Of a stretch of DNA of 64,000 nucleotides, positions 36,696-45,555 are shown piece after piece. The DNA is from Glaciihabitans tibetensis (GTDB taxonomy: Bacteria; Actinomycetota; Actinomycetes; Actinomycetales; Microbacteriaceae). The notes beneath the pieces are model-generated. The model worked only from the letters and a program-made list of their open reading frames with translations. It did not search any database and had not been told where the DNA came from. The translations under genes and the position numbers were made by a program. The stretch's first letter is position 1. The number at the start of each line of letters is the position of its first letter. The stretch is from NCBI RefSeq assembly GCF_003003265.1, contig NZ_PVTL01000002.1, positions 310,001 through 374,000 on the forward strand, given 5' to 3'.

Positions 36696-39509
36696 GTGGC
36701 TGCCAAACCACGTGTGCACGAAATCGCCGCCGAACTCGGTGTCGACACCAAGGTTGCCCTCGACAAGCTCAAGCAAATGGGCGAATACGTCAAGGGACCC
36801 TCATCAAGCATTGAGCCCCCGGTCGCCCGTCGACTCAAGGCCGCGCTCGAGGCCGAGGGGATCAAGCCGTCGGCACCCGCCGCAGCTGCTCCCGCCAAGC
36901 CCGCATCGCCGCGCCCGGCACCCCGTGCCGTTCCGGGACCCGTACCCGCGCCCGCCAAGGCACCCGTACAGGCAGAGCCCGCCAGCGAGCCCGTCGTCGA
37001 GGCAGTAGCCCCGACTCCGCCGCCGTTGACCGTCGCCGAGCGTCAGGCAGTGGCCGAGGCCGCCGCCGCGAAGCCCGCCGCCGCAGCTCCGGAAGCAACG
37101 AAGGAGTCTGCCGGCACCGCCGACGCTCCCCGTCCCTCCAGCATTCCCCGCCCGGGTGCTCCTCGTCCGGGTAACAACCCGTTCGCGAGCAACCAGGGCA
37201 TGCAGCGTCCCGGCGCTCCTCGTCCGGGTAACAACCCGTTCGCGAGCAACCAGGGCATGCAGCGTCCCGGAGCGGGAGGCGCAGCGGGCACGCCCGGCGC
37301 GATTCCTCGCCCCGGCGCACCGCGTCCGTCCGCTCCCCGTCCCGGCGCGCCTCGTCCGGGCGGACCCGGCCAGGGTGCCCGTCCCGGTGGCTTCGGCCAG
37401 CGTCCGGCCGGCCCCGGCGGCGCTCCGTACCAGCAGCGTCCAGGCGGCCCCGGCCGTCCGGCCGGTGGTGGCTTCCAGCGCCCCGGTGGCGCAGCTCCCG
37501 GTGCAACTCCTGGCTTCGGCGCACCGCGTCCTGCCGGTGGTGGCGCTGGTGGCCGTGGTCGCGGCCCGGGCGGTGGCACCGCTGGTGCCTTCGGTCGCGG
37601 TGGCGGCAAGAGCAAGGCGCGCAAGTCGAAGCGTACGAAGAGGGCAGAATTCGAACTGAGGGAAGCCCCGTCGCTTGGTGGCGTTAGTGTGCCCCGTGGC
37701 GACGGCAAGACCGTGGTGCGTCTGCGCCGCGGTGCTTCCATCACCGACTTCGCCGACAAGATCGACACCAGCCCCGGCAACCTCGTTACCGTGCTGTTCC
37801 ACCTCGGCCAGATGGCGACCGCGACGGAGTCTCTCGACGAGGCAACCTTCGGGATCCTCGGTGAGGAGCTCGGCTTCAACATCCAGATGGTCAGCCCGGA
37901 GGATGAGGACCGCGAGCTGCTCAGTGGCTTCGGCATGGACCTCGACCAGGAGCTTGAGGACGAAGAAGACTCCGACCTCGAGATCCGTCCGCCGGTTGTG
38001 ACCGTCATGGGTCACGTCGACCACGGTAAGACCAAGCTGCTCGACGCGATCCGCCAGGCCAACGTCGTGGCGGGCGAAGCCGGCGGCATCACGCAGCACA
38101 TCGGTGCGTACCAGGTCTGGACCGAGCACGAGGGCCACGAGCGCGCGATCACCTTCATCGACACCCCGGGCCACGAGGCGTTTACCGCCATGCGCGCCCG
38201 TGGTGCCCAGGTGACCGACCTTGCGATCCTCGTTGTCGCTGCAGACGACGGAATCATGCCGCAGACGGTTGAGGCACTGAACCACGCCCAGGCCGCCGGT
38301 ATCCCGATTGTCGTCGCAGTCAACAAGGTGGACAAGCCGGGCGCAAACCCGGCCAAGGTGCGCCAGCAGCTCACCGAGTTCGGCCTCGTCGCGGAAGAGT
38401 ACGGCGGAGACACGATGTTCGTTGACGTTTCGGCGTTGACCAACACCGGCATCCCCGCGCTGCTCGATGCAGTCCTCCTCACGGCGGACGCGGGACTCGA
38501 CCTCCGTGCCAACCCGAACAAAGACGCCAGAGGCGTCGCGATCGAAGCGCGACTGGACAAGGGCCGCGGTGCCGTTGCGACCGTGCTCATCCAGTCGGGA
38601 ACGCTTCGTGTCGGCGACTCGATCGTCGCGGGTACCGCATATGGCAAGGTTCGCGCCATGTTCGACGAGGACGGCGTTGCTGTTCCCGAGGCTGCACCGG
38701 CTCGTCCGGTGCAGGTGCAGGGTCTGTCCACGGTGCCTCGCGCCGGTGACACCTTCCTTGTAATTGAGGATGACCGCACCGCACGTCAGATCGCTGAAAA
38801 GCGCGAAGCCGTTGAGCGTAACGCCCAGCTGGCCCGTGCCCGCAAGCGCATCACGCTCGAGGACTTCACCCGTGCACTCGAAGAGGGCAAGGTCGAATCG
38901 CTCAACCTCATCATCAAGGGTGACGTTTCCGGTGCTGTTGAAGCGCTCGAGGAATCGTTGCTCAAGATCGAGGTCGACGATTCAGTCGCCCTTCGCATCA
39001 TCCACCGCGGTGTTGGTGCTGTCACCGAGAGCGACGTCAACCTCGCTACCGTCGACAACGCGATCATCATCGGATTCAACGTCCGCCCCGACACGAAGGC
39101 GCGCGAGCGCGCCGCCCGTGAAGGTGTCGACGTGCGCTTCTACTCGGTCATCTACGCCGCGCTCGAGGACATTGAGAACTCCCTCAAGGGAATGCTCAAG
39201 CCCGAGTTCGAAGAGGTGCAGTCGGGTGTTGCCGAGATCCGCGAGATCTTCCGCTCCTCCAAGGTCGGAAACATCGCCGGTGTCATCGTTCGCTCCGGAA
39301 CGATCACGCGAAACGCCAAGGCGCGGGTCATCCGCGACGGCGTTGTGGTCGGGGACAACCTGGCCATCGAGTCGCTGCGTCGCTTCAAGGACGACGTCAC
39401 CGAGGTTCGTACGGACTTCGAGGCCGGTATCGGTCTTGGCAAGTTCAACGACATCCAGATCGGCGACGAGATCGAAACGATCGAAATGAAGGAAAAGCCC
39501 CGGGTCTAA
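36696..39509 (+). CDS. infB: Translation initiation factor IF-2
   Basis: A 937-residue GTPase that brings fMet-tRNA to the 30S subunit. The GTG at 36696 follows AGGAG; homology starts at [14 protein letters not shown] long Pro/Gly/Ala/Arg-rich linker fills roughly residues 50-320. The GTP-binding motifs are [14 protein letters not shown] (near 434), DTPGHEAF and NKVDKPG, and the C-terminal domains follow. Within the linker a 19-residue segment around [14 protein letters not shown] is duplicated by a perfect or near-perfect 57-base repeat. It forms the nusA-ylxR-infB-rbfA run. Confidence 0.97.
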   Translation: MAAKPRVHEIAAELGVDTKVALDKLKQMGEYVKGPSSSIEPPVARRLKAALEAEGIKPSAPAAAAPAKPASPRPAPRAVPGPVPAPAKAPVQAEPASEPVVEAVAPTPPPLTVAERQAVAEAAAAKPAAAAPEATKESAGTADAPRPSSIPRPGAPRPGNNPFASNQGMQRPGAPRPGNNPFASNQGMQRPGAGGAAGTPGAIPRPGAPRPSAPRPGAPRPGGPGQGARPGGFGQRPAGPGGAPYQQRPGGPGRPAGGGFQRPGGAAPGATPGFGAPRPAGGGAGGRGRGPGGGTAGAFGRGGGKSKARKSKRTKRAEFELREAPSLGGVSVPRGDGKTVVRLRRGASITDFADKIDTSPGNLVTVLFHLGQMATATESLDEATFGILGEELGFNIQMVSPEDEDRELLSGFGMDLDQELEDEEDSDLEIRPPVVTVMGHVDHGKTKLLDAIRQANVVAGEAGGITQHIGAYQVWTEHEGHERAITFIDTPGHEAFTAMRARGAQVTDLAILVVAADDGIMPQTVEALNHAQAAGIPIVVAVNKVDKPGANPAKVRQQLTEFGLVAEEYGGDTMFVDVSALTNTGIPALLDAVLLTADAGLDLRANPNKDARGVAIEARLDKGRGAVATVLIQSGTLRVGDSIVAGTAYGKVRAMFDEDGVAVPEAAPARPVQVQGLSTVPRAGDTFLVIEDDRTARQIAEKREAVERNAQLARARKRITLEDFTRALEEGKVESLNLIIKGDVSGAVEALEESLLKIEVDDSVALRIIHRGVGAVTESDVNLATVDNAIIIGFNVRPDTKARERAAREGVDVRFYSVIYAALEDIENSLKGMLKPEFEEVQSGVAEIREIFRSSKVGNIAGVIVRSGTITRNAKARVIRDGVVVGDNLAIESLRRFKDDVTEVRTDFEAGIGLGKFNDIQIGDEIETIEMKEKPRV
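37158..37271 (+). repeat. 57-base tandem duplication in the infB linker
   Basis: Two 57-base copies begin at 37158 and 37215 and encode two nearly identical 19-residue segments containing [13 protein letters not shown]. The absence of visible silent differences suggests a recent duplication or ongoing conversion. Confidence 0.9.
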
Positions 39510-39521
39510 CCCGTAAGGCCC

Positions 39522-39561
39522 AAGGGGTTCTCCCTCTCCGCCCGGAGAGGGGGAACCCCTT
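39522..39561 (+). terminator. Hairpin after infB
   Basis: Left arm 39522-39539 pairs with right arm 39544-39561 over 18 positions with a single G-T wobble and a 4-base loop. It lies 13 bases after the infB stop and 48 before rbfA; it may terminate or attenuate, since rbfA is usually co-transcribed. Confidence 0.7.
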
Positions 39562-39608
39562 ATCAGCATCCAGACTCAGCAAGACAGACGCACCACAAGG
39601 AGAGCACC

Positions 39609-40112
39609 ATGGCTGATCCGGCTCGCGCCGCCAAAATGGCGGACCGCATCAAGGTCATCATTGCCAAGCGCCTCGAGCGCGGCATCAAGGATCCGCGCCT
39701 CGGCTTCGTGACCATCACGGACGTTCGGGTCACCGGCGACCTCCAGCACGCCTCGGTGTTCTACACCGTGTACGGCACTGACGAAGAGCGCAGCGACACC
39801 GCGGCCGCACTTAAGTCCGCCACCGGTATGCTCCGCAGCGAGGTCGGCAAGAACATCACCGCCCGGCTGACGCCGTCACTCGAGTTCATCCCGGACGGCA
39901 TCCCGGAGAACGCGGCCCTCATCGACTCGCTCCTGGCCGAGGCTCGCAACCGCGACCTCGAGGTGGCAGGACTCGCTGAGGCGAAGAACTACGCAGGCGA
40001 CGAAGATCCCTACGTCAAGCCGCGTGAGTTCGACGAGGACGACGACTTCGATGACGACGAGGACGACGACGACAACGACGAGGCCGTCTTCACCTCCGGT
40101 CCGCGTCCGTAG
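39609..40112 (+). CDS. rbfA: Ribosome-binding factor A
   Basis: A 167-residue 30S maturation factor. The ATG follows AAGGAG at 39597-39602. The KH-like fold spans about residues 1-115 (RIKVIIAKRLERGIKDPRLGFVTITDV). The C-terminus is an unusually acidic tail of about 35 residues made mostly of Asp and Glu, longer than in many homologues. Confidence 0.95.
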   Translation: MADPARAAKMADRIKVIIAKRLERGIKDPRLGFVTITDVRVTGDLQHASVFYTVYGTDEERSDTAAALKSATGMLRSEVGKNITARLTPSLEFIPDGIPENAALIDSLLAEARNRDLEVAGLAEAKNYAGDEDPYVKPREFDEDDDFDDDEDDDDNDEAVFTSGPRP

Positions 40113-40174
40113 CAGCGCGGCTGTGGGCACTTGTCTGGGTCGACCAACCGCCACACCGTCCGACAGCCCCAGCG

Positions 40175-41044
40175 TCAGTGCGGCAGCTCGTAGTCCCCGC
40201 TGGTCGTCACGCGCACCAGTCCGTCCGCCACTAGTCCGCTGAGCGCTCGCTCGCGCTGAGCGACATCCGCCCACACCATCCGCACCTCGATCGCCGTCAC
40301 CGGAATATCGCTCGCGCGAAGCTCCGCGAGGATCATGCCCCGCACCTGGCGGTCTGAGCCGGCGAACTTCTTCTGCACCGGAGCGCGCACACCTTCGAAC
40401 TCGGGGTAACCCGCCGCCCGCCACCCGCACTGGGCGGCGATGGGGCATTCTCCGCAGCGTGGGGCGCGGGCGGTGCAGATCACCGCGCCGAGTTCCATGA
40501 TGGCGGCGTTGGCCTCGCGTGCCAGCGGCTCGTCTTCGGGCAGCTGCGCGTCCATCGCGGCGAGGTCCCGGCGGTTCGAGGCTGGTCCGGGCTCACCCTG
40601 GCCGGCGACGGCGCGGGCGAGTACACGGCGCACATTGATGTCGACCACGGGATGCCGGTGGCCGTACGCGAACGCCGCAACCGCCCGTGCCGTGTATTCG
40701 CCCACGCCCGGCAGTGCGAGCAGGGTGGGCACGTCCTCGGGAACAACACCGCCGTGTCGCTCGGTGATGGCAACTGCGGCGGCGTGCAGGTTGAGGGCGC
40801 GGCGCGGGTACCCCAGGCGATCCCAGGCACGCACGGCATCCCCCGCGGAGGATGCGGCCAGCGCAGACGGGGTAGGCCACCGCTCGAGCCACTGCGCCAG
40901 TCGCGGAATCACGCGCACGACCGGCGTCTGCTGCAGCATCACCTCGCTGACGAGGGTTCCCCACGCCGGAAATCCCTCCTCACGCCAGGGCAGCACGCGG
41001 GCGTTGTCTCGGTACCAATCGGTGACGGCGGGCGCGATGCTCAT
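40175..41044 (-). CDS. mutY: A/G-specific adenine glycosylase
   Basis: A 289-residue DNA-repair glycosylase that removes adenine mispaired with 8-oxoguanine. It has SEVMLQQTPV with the catalytic Glu, the helix-hairpin-helix LPGVGEYTARAVAAFAYG, the catalytic Asp in VVDINVRRV, and the [4Fe-4S] cysteine pattern CX6CX2CX5C near residues 189-206. It lacks the C-terminal NUDIX-like domain of E. coli MutY, as is common in actinobacteria. It is convergent with rbfA (62 bases apart) and divergent from the P-loop gene at 41068. Confidence 0.95.
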   Translation of the reverse strand: MSIAPAVTDWYRDNARVLPWREEGFPAWGTLVSEVMLQQTPVVRVIPRLAQWLERWPTPSALAASSAGDAVRAWDRLGYPRRALNLHAAAVAITERHGGVVPEDVPTLLALPGVGEYTARAVAAFAYGHRHPVVDINVRRVLARAVAGQGEPGPASNRRDLAAMDAQLPEDEPLAREANAAIMELGAVICTARAPRCGECPIAAQCGWRAAGYPEFEGVRAPVQKKFAGSDRQVRGMILAELRASDIPVTAIEVRMVWADVAQRERALSGLVADGLVRVTTSGDYELPH

Positions 41045-41067
41045 ACGTTCAGATTAGGCTTAGATTT

Positions 41068-41673
41068 ATGGCCAGATGGGCACCACTACGCACAGACACC
41101 CTCTCCGCACTCGCTGAGGAGATCCTCCACAACTACGGGCGCGGGCACGTCATCGTCGCTGTCGACGCGCCCGGGCAGGCCGATGCAACCACCTTCGCCG
41201 ACGACCTCGCCGACGCGATCCGGGCAAAATCGCACGCCGCCTTCCGCGCATCACTCATCGACTTCTCCCGGCCGCGTGCTGAGCGCGAGGCCCGAGGTGC
41301 AGACTCCGCCGAGGGCGCCTACCGCGACGCGTTTGACTACCCAACGTTGACCCGGGCGCTGATCGAGCCGTTCCGCAGGGGCGGTAGCGCCTCGTTTGTG
41401 ACCGCCTCCTTCGACGTCGCGCGAGATACCCCGGTGGAGAACGAGGGCCAAACTGCACCAGACGACGCGATCCTGATTGTCGATGGTCCTTTTCTGAACC
41501 GTGCGGAGCTTGCCGGCTTCTGGAATTACTCTGTGTGGCTGGATGCCGCGGGGGAGCGTACCGCGGCAGAGGCGCTCTACGCGCACGAGGTGGCACCCCG
41601 CACCAAGGCGACCGCCATCGTCGACAACAGCGACCCTGAGCACCCCCGGCGCTCCTTCGCCGATAGCTGCTGA
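41068..41673 (+). CDS. Uridine kinase-like P-loop protein with degenerate Walker A
   Basis: A 201-residue protein with the outline of the uridine/pantothenate kinase family: an N-terminal strand VIVAVD, the DFSRPRAERE segment, DDAILIVDGPFLNR and a late YAHEVAPRTKA helix. The Walker A position reads DAPGQADATTFA instead of a GxxGxGKT/S loop, so the lysine that binds the phosphates is gone. Kinase activity is therefore uncertain. The stop is followed by a 19-base tandem repeat leading to the convergent panE-like gene. Confidence 0.8.
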   Translation: MARWAPLRTDTLSALAEEILHNYGRGHVIVAVDAPGQADATTFADDLADAIRAKSHAAFRASLIDFSRPRAEREARGADSAEGAYRDAFDYPTLTRALIEPFRRGGSASFVTASFDVARDTPVENEGQTAPDDAILIVDGPFLNRAELAGFWNYSVWLDAAGERTAAEALYAHEVAPRTKATAIVDNSDPEHPRRSFADSC

Positions 41674-41699
41674 GCGTGCGTCCAGCGAGCGCGCGTCGA

Positions 41700-41756
41700 G
41701 CGAGTGCCCGCCCGGCGAGCGAGTGCCCGCCCGGCTAGCGAGCGCCCGCCCGGCTG
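41700..41756. repeat. 19-base tandem repeat between convergent genes
   Basis: Three 19-base units begin at 41700, 41719 and 41738, unit close to GCGAGTGCCCGCCCGGCTA. The middle unit carries CTA, a minus-strand TAG, resembling the CTAGCGA that ends the panE-like gene at 41793-41795. Further diverged copies flank the array. Confidence 0.85.
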
Positions 41757-41792
41757 TGCGCGTCCAGCGCACGCCCGACTCGCCGTGTGCGC

Positions 41793-42800
41793 CTAGCGAC
41801 CGACCGCCGCGCGCACGCGCCGCACCACCTCATCCGGTGAGAAGAAGACCCCGGTGCGCTCCACCTCGTGCACCAGGTGCACCATGGCCGCGCAAACGGG
41901 AGTGGGCACCGCAACGAGGACCCCGGCGCGCACCACGGCGCCCGCGAGGTAGTCAATTTCGGTGGCCTGGCCGCGGCGAATACTCTGCAGCGTCGAGCCC
42001 GGGTTCGGCGTCGCGCCCATCCGGGACACGATCCGCGCAGGAAGCGCCCGCGCCAGCGCCACCGGCACCCGCGCGAACAGCCGCAGCCGCAGGTCACTGA
42101 GACCCTGCAACTCCTCGAACCGGACGCTCCGCCGAACTCCGACCATCACCGTCTCCCGCATACTCTCGGTGAGGATCCGCAGCAGCGATGCATCCGCGGC
42201 TACCTGCTGGGCGCTCAAACCCGTGATCGCCGGCAGCGAGTTGATTTGGTTGACCACGAGTTTGGTCCACTGCGCTCCGACGAAGTTGGGGAGCACGGTG
42301 ACGGGCAGCACGCCGCGCAGCAGTTCGGCCAGAAACAGGGCAGGCACCTCGTGTTCAGCGGACCCGCCCCCGAGGTACAGCGGCGCGGCCGCAGTGATGG
42401 TGATCTCACCGGGCGACAGGTACGAGGACGCGAACATGGCGAGCCCCCCGACGACATCGTTGTTCGGCAGGAGCGCAGACGCGGTCGTCACACCGTCCAG
42501 TCCGTTCTGCACAACGAGCAACGGGATGTGCTCCAGCATCGCCCGGTTCGCTTCGATGGCGTCCGCCGCGTCCTGCGCCTTGGTGGCGAGGATCGCGATC
42601 TCGGGCGCGCGCTCGAGCCGCTCGTCGGCGGTGACCCTGGCGGTGTGCTCTCCCCAGGCTCCGCCCAGACGTATCCCGCCGGTGCGTATCGCCGCAAGCT
42701 GTGGGCCCCGCGCGGTCACATCGACGCTGTGTCCCGCCCGATCCAGAAGTGCGGCGAGCGCGCCGCCCACGGCACCCGCCCCGATCACCCCCACCCGCAT
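41793..42800 (-). CDS. panE: 2-dehydropantoate 2-reductase-like protein
   Basis: A 335-residue ketopantoate reductase (ApbA/PanE family), which makes pantoate for coenzyme A with NADPH. The start is the ATG at 42800; the frame extends 2 codons further to a TTG. The N-terminal MRVGVIGAGAVGGALAALL is the NADPH loop, and TKLVVNQINSLPAITG contains the catalytic Lys. Several paralogues exist in many actinobacteria, so pantothenate synthesis is likely but not certain. It is convergent with the P-loop gene and divergent from truB. Confidence 0.9.
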   Translation of the reverse strand: MRVGVIGAGAVGGALAALLDRAGHSVDVTARGPQLAAIRTGGIRLGGAWGEHTARVTADERLERAPEIAILATKAQDAADAIEANRAMLEHIPLLVVQNGLDGVTTASALLPNNDVVGGLAMFASSYLSPGEITITAAAPLYLGGGSAEHEVPALFLAELLRGVLPVTVLPNFVGAQWTKLVVNQINSLPAITGLSAQQVAADASLLRILTESMRETVMVGVRRSVRFEELQGLSDLRLRLFARVPVALARALPARIVSRMGATPNPGSTLQSIRRGQATEIDYLAGAVVRAGVLVAVPTPVCAAMVHLVHEVERTGVFFSPDEVVRRVRAAVGR

Positions 42801-42833
42801 AACCAAAGACTAGGGACTGATAGCCTGCCATGC

Positions 42834-43757
42834 GTGACAAATGGCTCCCCGGTTTCTCTTTCGCGCAGCGGATTGTTGTTTGTGGACAAACCGGAAGGGC
42901 TCACCAGCCACGATGTTGTCTCCCGGGTGCGCAAGCTCGCGAACACCCGCAAGGTCGGTCACGCCGGCACCCTCGATCCGATGGCGACGGGTCTGCTCAC
43001 GCTTGGGCTGAACAGTTCGACCCGCCTCCTCACGTTCCTCGTCGGCCTCGACAAGGAGTATTTCGCCACCATTCGTCTCGGCGAGACCACCGACACCGAT
43101 GACGCCCAGGGCGCAAGCACCGGCATCGCCGACCCCGCCAGCGTCGCCGCCGTCACCGAGGCCGCGGTGCGCGAGGCAATTGTGCCCCTCACCGGCCCGA
43201 TCTCCCAGGTGCCCAGTTCGGTCTCCGCGATCCGCGTCGACGGCAGGCATGCCTACGAGTTGGCTCGCGCCGGTGAGACCGTTGTTTTGAAATCGCGGGA
43301 TGTCACGGTGTCCACGTTTGAGATCCTCGACATCCGCCGCTCCACCTCCTCGCTCGACGTCGACGTTCGGGTGGAGTGCTCCAGCGGCACCTACATCCGC
43401 GCGCTCGCCCGGGACCTCGGCGCGGCACTCGGCCTCGGTGGGCACCTCATTGCGCTGCGCAGAACCCGGGTCGGACCGTTCACGGTCGCCGCGGCATCCA
43501 CCATGGAACATCTCGACCCCGTCGGCGACCTCGTTCCGCCAGAGCGGGTGGCCGCAACGCTCTTCCCGCTGCTTCAGCTCGACGCCGTGCAGGTGCTCGG
43601 GCTATCCCAGGGCAAACGGCTACCCGGCTTCCCCACGGATGGCGGCCCTATCGCTGCAATTTCGCCAGAGGGTCGACTGGCGGGGCTCGTGAACGTCATC
43701 GGGGGTGTCGCGAAACCCATCGTGAACTTCCCGACCAGTGAGGTGCTGCCGCAATGA
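42834..43757 (+). CDS. truB: tRNA pseudouridine(55) synthase
   Basis: A 307-residue enzyme that makes pseudouridine 55 in tRNAs. The GTG at 42834 was chosen because the open frame further upstream is only the reverse of the panE-like gene. The family motifs GLTSHDVVSRVRK and GHAGTLDPMATGLL, with the catalytic Asp, are at the N-terminus; the C-terminal PUA-like region is short. The stop overlaps a small membrane protein gene by 4 bases. With rbfA and ribF nearby this is a typical translation-and-cofactor neighbourhood. Confidence 0.95.
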   Translation: MTNGSPVSLSRSGLLFVDKPEGLTSHDVVSRVRKLANTRKVGHAGTLDPMATGLLTLGLNSSTRLLTFLVGLDKEYFATIRLGETTDTDDAQGASTGIADPASVAAVTEAAVREAIVPLTGPISQVPSSVSAIRVDGRHAYELARAGETVVLKSRDVTVSTFEILDIRRSTSSLDVDVRVECSSGTYIRALARDLGAALGLGGHLIALRRTRVGPFTVAAASTMEHLDPVGDLVPPERVAATLFPLLQLDAVQVLGLSQGKRLPGFPTDGGPIAAISPEGRLAGLVNVIGGVAKPIVNFPTSEVLPQ

Positions 43758-44122
43758 TCGAAGTCTTCACCTGGATCCAGGTTGCCGTCGCTGTCAGCGC
43801 CGGGATGTTGTGCCTCGTGCTGGGTTTCGCGGGAAAGACACCTGCTGACCTGACGCTCGGGTCGCTCGCCCTGGTCGAGCTGCTTCTGGTTGTGCAGCTG
43901 GTTGTCGCGATCCTCGCGCCGGCCTTCGGCAATGTGGCGACCGGCAGTGTGCTCGAGTTCTACACGTATCTCATCTCCGCGCTGCTCATTCCGCCGGCGG
44001 CAATGGTGTGGGCGCTGGTCGAGCGCAGCCGCTGGAGCACGGTCATCCTCGGCGTCGCCGCGTTGTCCATCGCGGTCATGGTCTACCGCATGCAGCAGAT
44101 CTGGCTCTACCAAGTGGCCTAA
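43754..44122 (+). CDS. Small four-helix membrane protein
   Basis: A 122-residue protein with four likely membrane segments (about 7-25, 35-55, 68-90, 95-112) and an ATG overlapping the truB stop. Its family is not recognised. The position between truB and ribF, followed by another small membrane protein, suggests a pair acting together. No functional residue can be named. Confidence 0.8.
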   Translation: MIEVFTWIQVAVAVSAGMLCLVLGFAGKTPADLTLGSLALVELLLVVQLVVAILAPAFGNVATGSVLEFYTYLISALLIPPAAMVWALVERSRWSTVILGVAALSIAVMVYRMQQIWLYQVA

Positions 44123-44133
44123 TCTTGGTCTTG

Positions 44134-44565
44134 ATGTCCACTTCACTCCCACCACGGTCCCTCGGCGTCGGCCGTGTTCTCATCGCTGTTTACGCCATCC
44201 TCGCCCTCGCGGCCACGGCACGCTCTGTTGTGCAGATCATCGAGGACTTCGATGCTGCGCCCGTGGCGTACGCCCTGTCCGCGCTGTCCGGTGTTGTCTA
44301 CATCGTTGCCACCGTCGCACTCGTGCGGCCGGGCCTCGTCTGGTACCGCATTGCCTGGGCAACCATCAGCTTCGAACTGCTCGGCGTGCTCGTCGTCGGC
44401 ACGCTCAGCATCTTTGACCAGGAACTCTTCCCGTCGGACAGCGTGTGGTCGTTCTACGGCAGCGGCTACCTCTTCATCCCGCTGGTGCTTCCCGTGCTCG
44501 GAATGATCTGGCTCTACGGCCGCAGGCCCGCCGTCACCACCGATCAGGTGGTGGCACCCGCATGA
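44134..44565 (+). CDS. Small membrane protein of unknown function
   Basis: A 143-residue protein starting at the ATG at 44134, 11 bases after the previous gene. Four hydrophobic segments are visible (about 15-35, 48-65, 75-95, 110-130). The stop overlaps the ribF start by 4 bases. It is not recognised, but it travels with the preceding membrane protein and with ribF. Confidence 0.8.
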   Translation: MSTSLPPRSLGVGRVLIAVYAILALAATARSVVQIIEDFDAAPVAYALSALSGVVYIVATVALVRPGLVWYRIAWATISFELLGVLVVGTLSIFDQELFPSDSVWSFYGSGYLFIPLVLPVLGMIWLYGRRPAVTTDQVVAPA

Positions 44566-45506
44566 AGGTTTTCGAATCCCTCGACGCGGTGCCCTCCGAT
44601 TTTGGACCCAGCGCCGTCACCATCGGCAAGTTCGACGGTGTGCACGCCGGCCACCGCAGGGTGATTGCCGAGCTTCGCGAACTCGCCGCAGCGGCAAGCC
44701 TCCGGTCCACCGTGGTGACTTTCGACCGCAACCCGCTCGCCCTGCTGCGCCCCGACCGGTGCCCGCCGCCGCTGGTCAGCAATGCACAGAAGCTCGAGCT
44801 GCTCGACAGCCTGGGGCTGGACGCTACCCTGGTGCTCACGTTTGACCAGGCGCTGAGCGAGCTCGACCCCGGCCAGTTTGTGCGGAGCATTCTCGTAAAC
44901 GCGCTGCACGCCCGACTGGTGCTGGTGGGCAGCGATTTCCGGTTTGGCGCAGGCGGCGCCGGAGACGTCGCGCTGCTGCGAAGTCTCGGCGCACAACTCG
45001 GCTTCGAGGTTCGTCTCGTCGAAGATGTCCGGGCCGCTGAGGGCCGGCGGGCGTCATCCACCTGGGTCCGAGAACTGCTCGCCGCCGGCCGGGTCAGTGA
45101 AGCGGGCGAATTGCTCGGCTACGCGCCCTGCGTGCGGTCGGTGGTCGTGCACGGCGAGAAGCGCGGCAGGGAACTCGGTTACCCGACCGCCAACCTGGCA
45201 CCCGACCTGGAGGGCCTGGTTCCCGCTGACGGCGTTTATGCGGCGTGGGCCACGGTCGGCGAGGACCGCTTTGCCGCGGCCGTCTCCGTGGGCAATAACC
45301 CGACCTTCGACGGCGTACCGGAGAAGCGGGTCGAGGCGCACCTGCTCGACCAGGATCTGGATCTGTACGGGCGCACCATCGAGGTGGCGTTCGTCGAATA
45401 TGTGCGCGGCATGGTGAAGTACACCACCGTGGAAGATCTCATCGTCCAGATGGGAAAAGATTCTGACCGGGTCAGAGCCATCCTGGGCGTCACGCGCGCC
45501 CTTTAG
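44562..45506 (+). CDS. ribF: Bifunctional riboflavin kinase/FAD synthetase
   Basis: A 314-residue enzyme that phosphorylates riboflavin to FMN and adenylates FMN to FAD. The ATG overlaps the previous stop. The N-terminal adenylyltransferase domain has TIGKFDGVHAGHRRVI; the C-terminal flavokinase has KRGRELGYPTANLAPD. The TAG stop lies in the first unit of a four-unit 18-base repeat shared with the convergent gene. Confidence 0.96.
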   Translation: MKVFESLDAVPSDFGPSAVTIGKFDGVHAGHRRVIAELRELAAAASLRSTVVTFDRNPLALLRPDRCPPPLVSNAQKLELLDSLGLDATLVLTFDQALSELDPGQFVRSILVNALHARLVLVGSDFRFGAGGAGDVALLRSLGAQLGFEVRLVEDVRAAEGRRASSTWVRELLAAGRVSEAGELLGYAPCVRSVVVHGEKRGRELGYPTANLAPDLEGLVPADGVYAAWATVGEDRFAAAVSVGNNPTFDGVPEKRVEAHLLDQDLDLYGRTIEVAFVEYVRGMVKYTTVEDLIVQMGKDSDRVRAILGVTRAL

Positions 45507-45555
45507 GTCACGCGCGCCCTTTAGGTCAGGCGCGCCCCTTAGGTCACGTGAGCCC
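45489..45555. repeat. 18-base tandem repeat carrying stops on both strands
   Basis: Units begin at 45489, 45507, 45525 and 45543 (unit GTCACGCGCGCCCTTTAG; the third has two changes, the fourth is partial). The TAG of the first unit ends ribF, and the TCA of the fourth is the minus-strand TGA that ends the convergent gene at 45544. Each full unit therefore has a stop on both strands. Confidence 0.92.

Noticed and set aside
41868..42833. Long N-terminal extension of truB
   Set aside because: It is the reverse of the panE-like gene; TruB homology begins right after the GTG at 42834.
41700..45555. CRISPR array
   Set aside because: The repeats are direct, without unique spacers, too short, and no cas gene is present.
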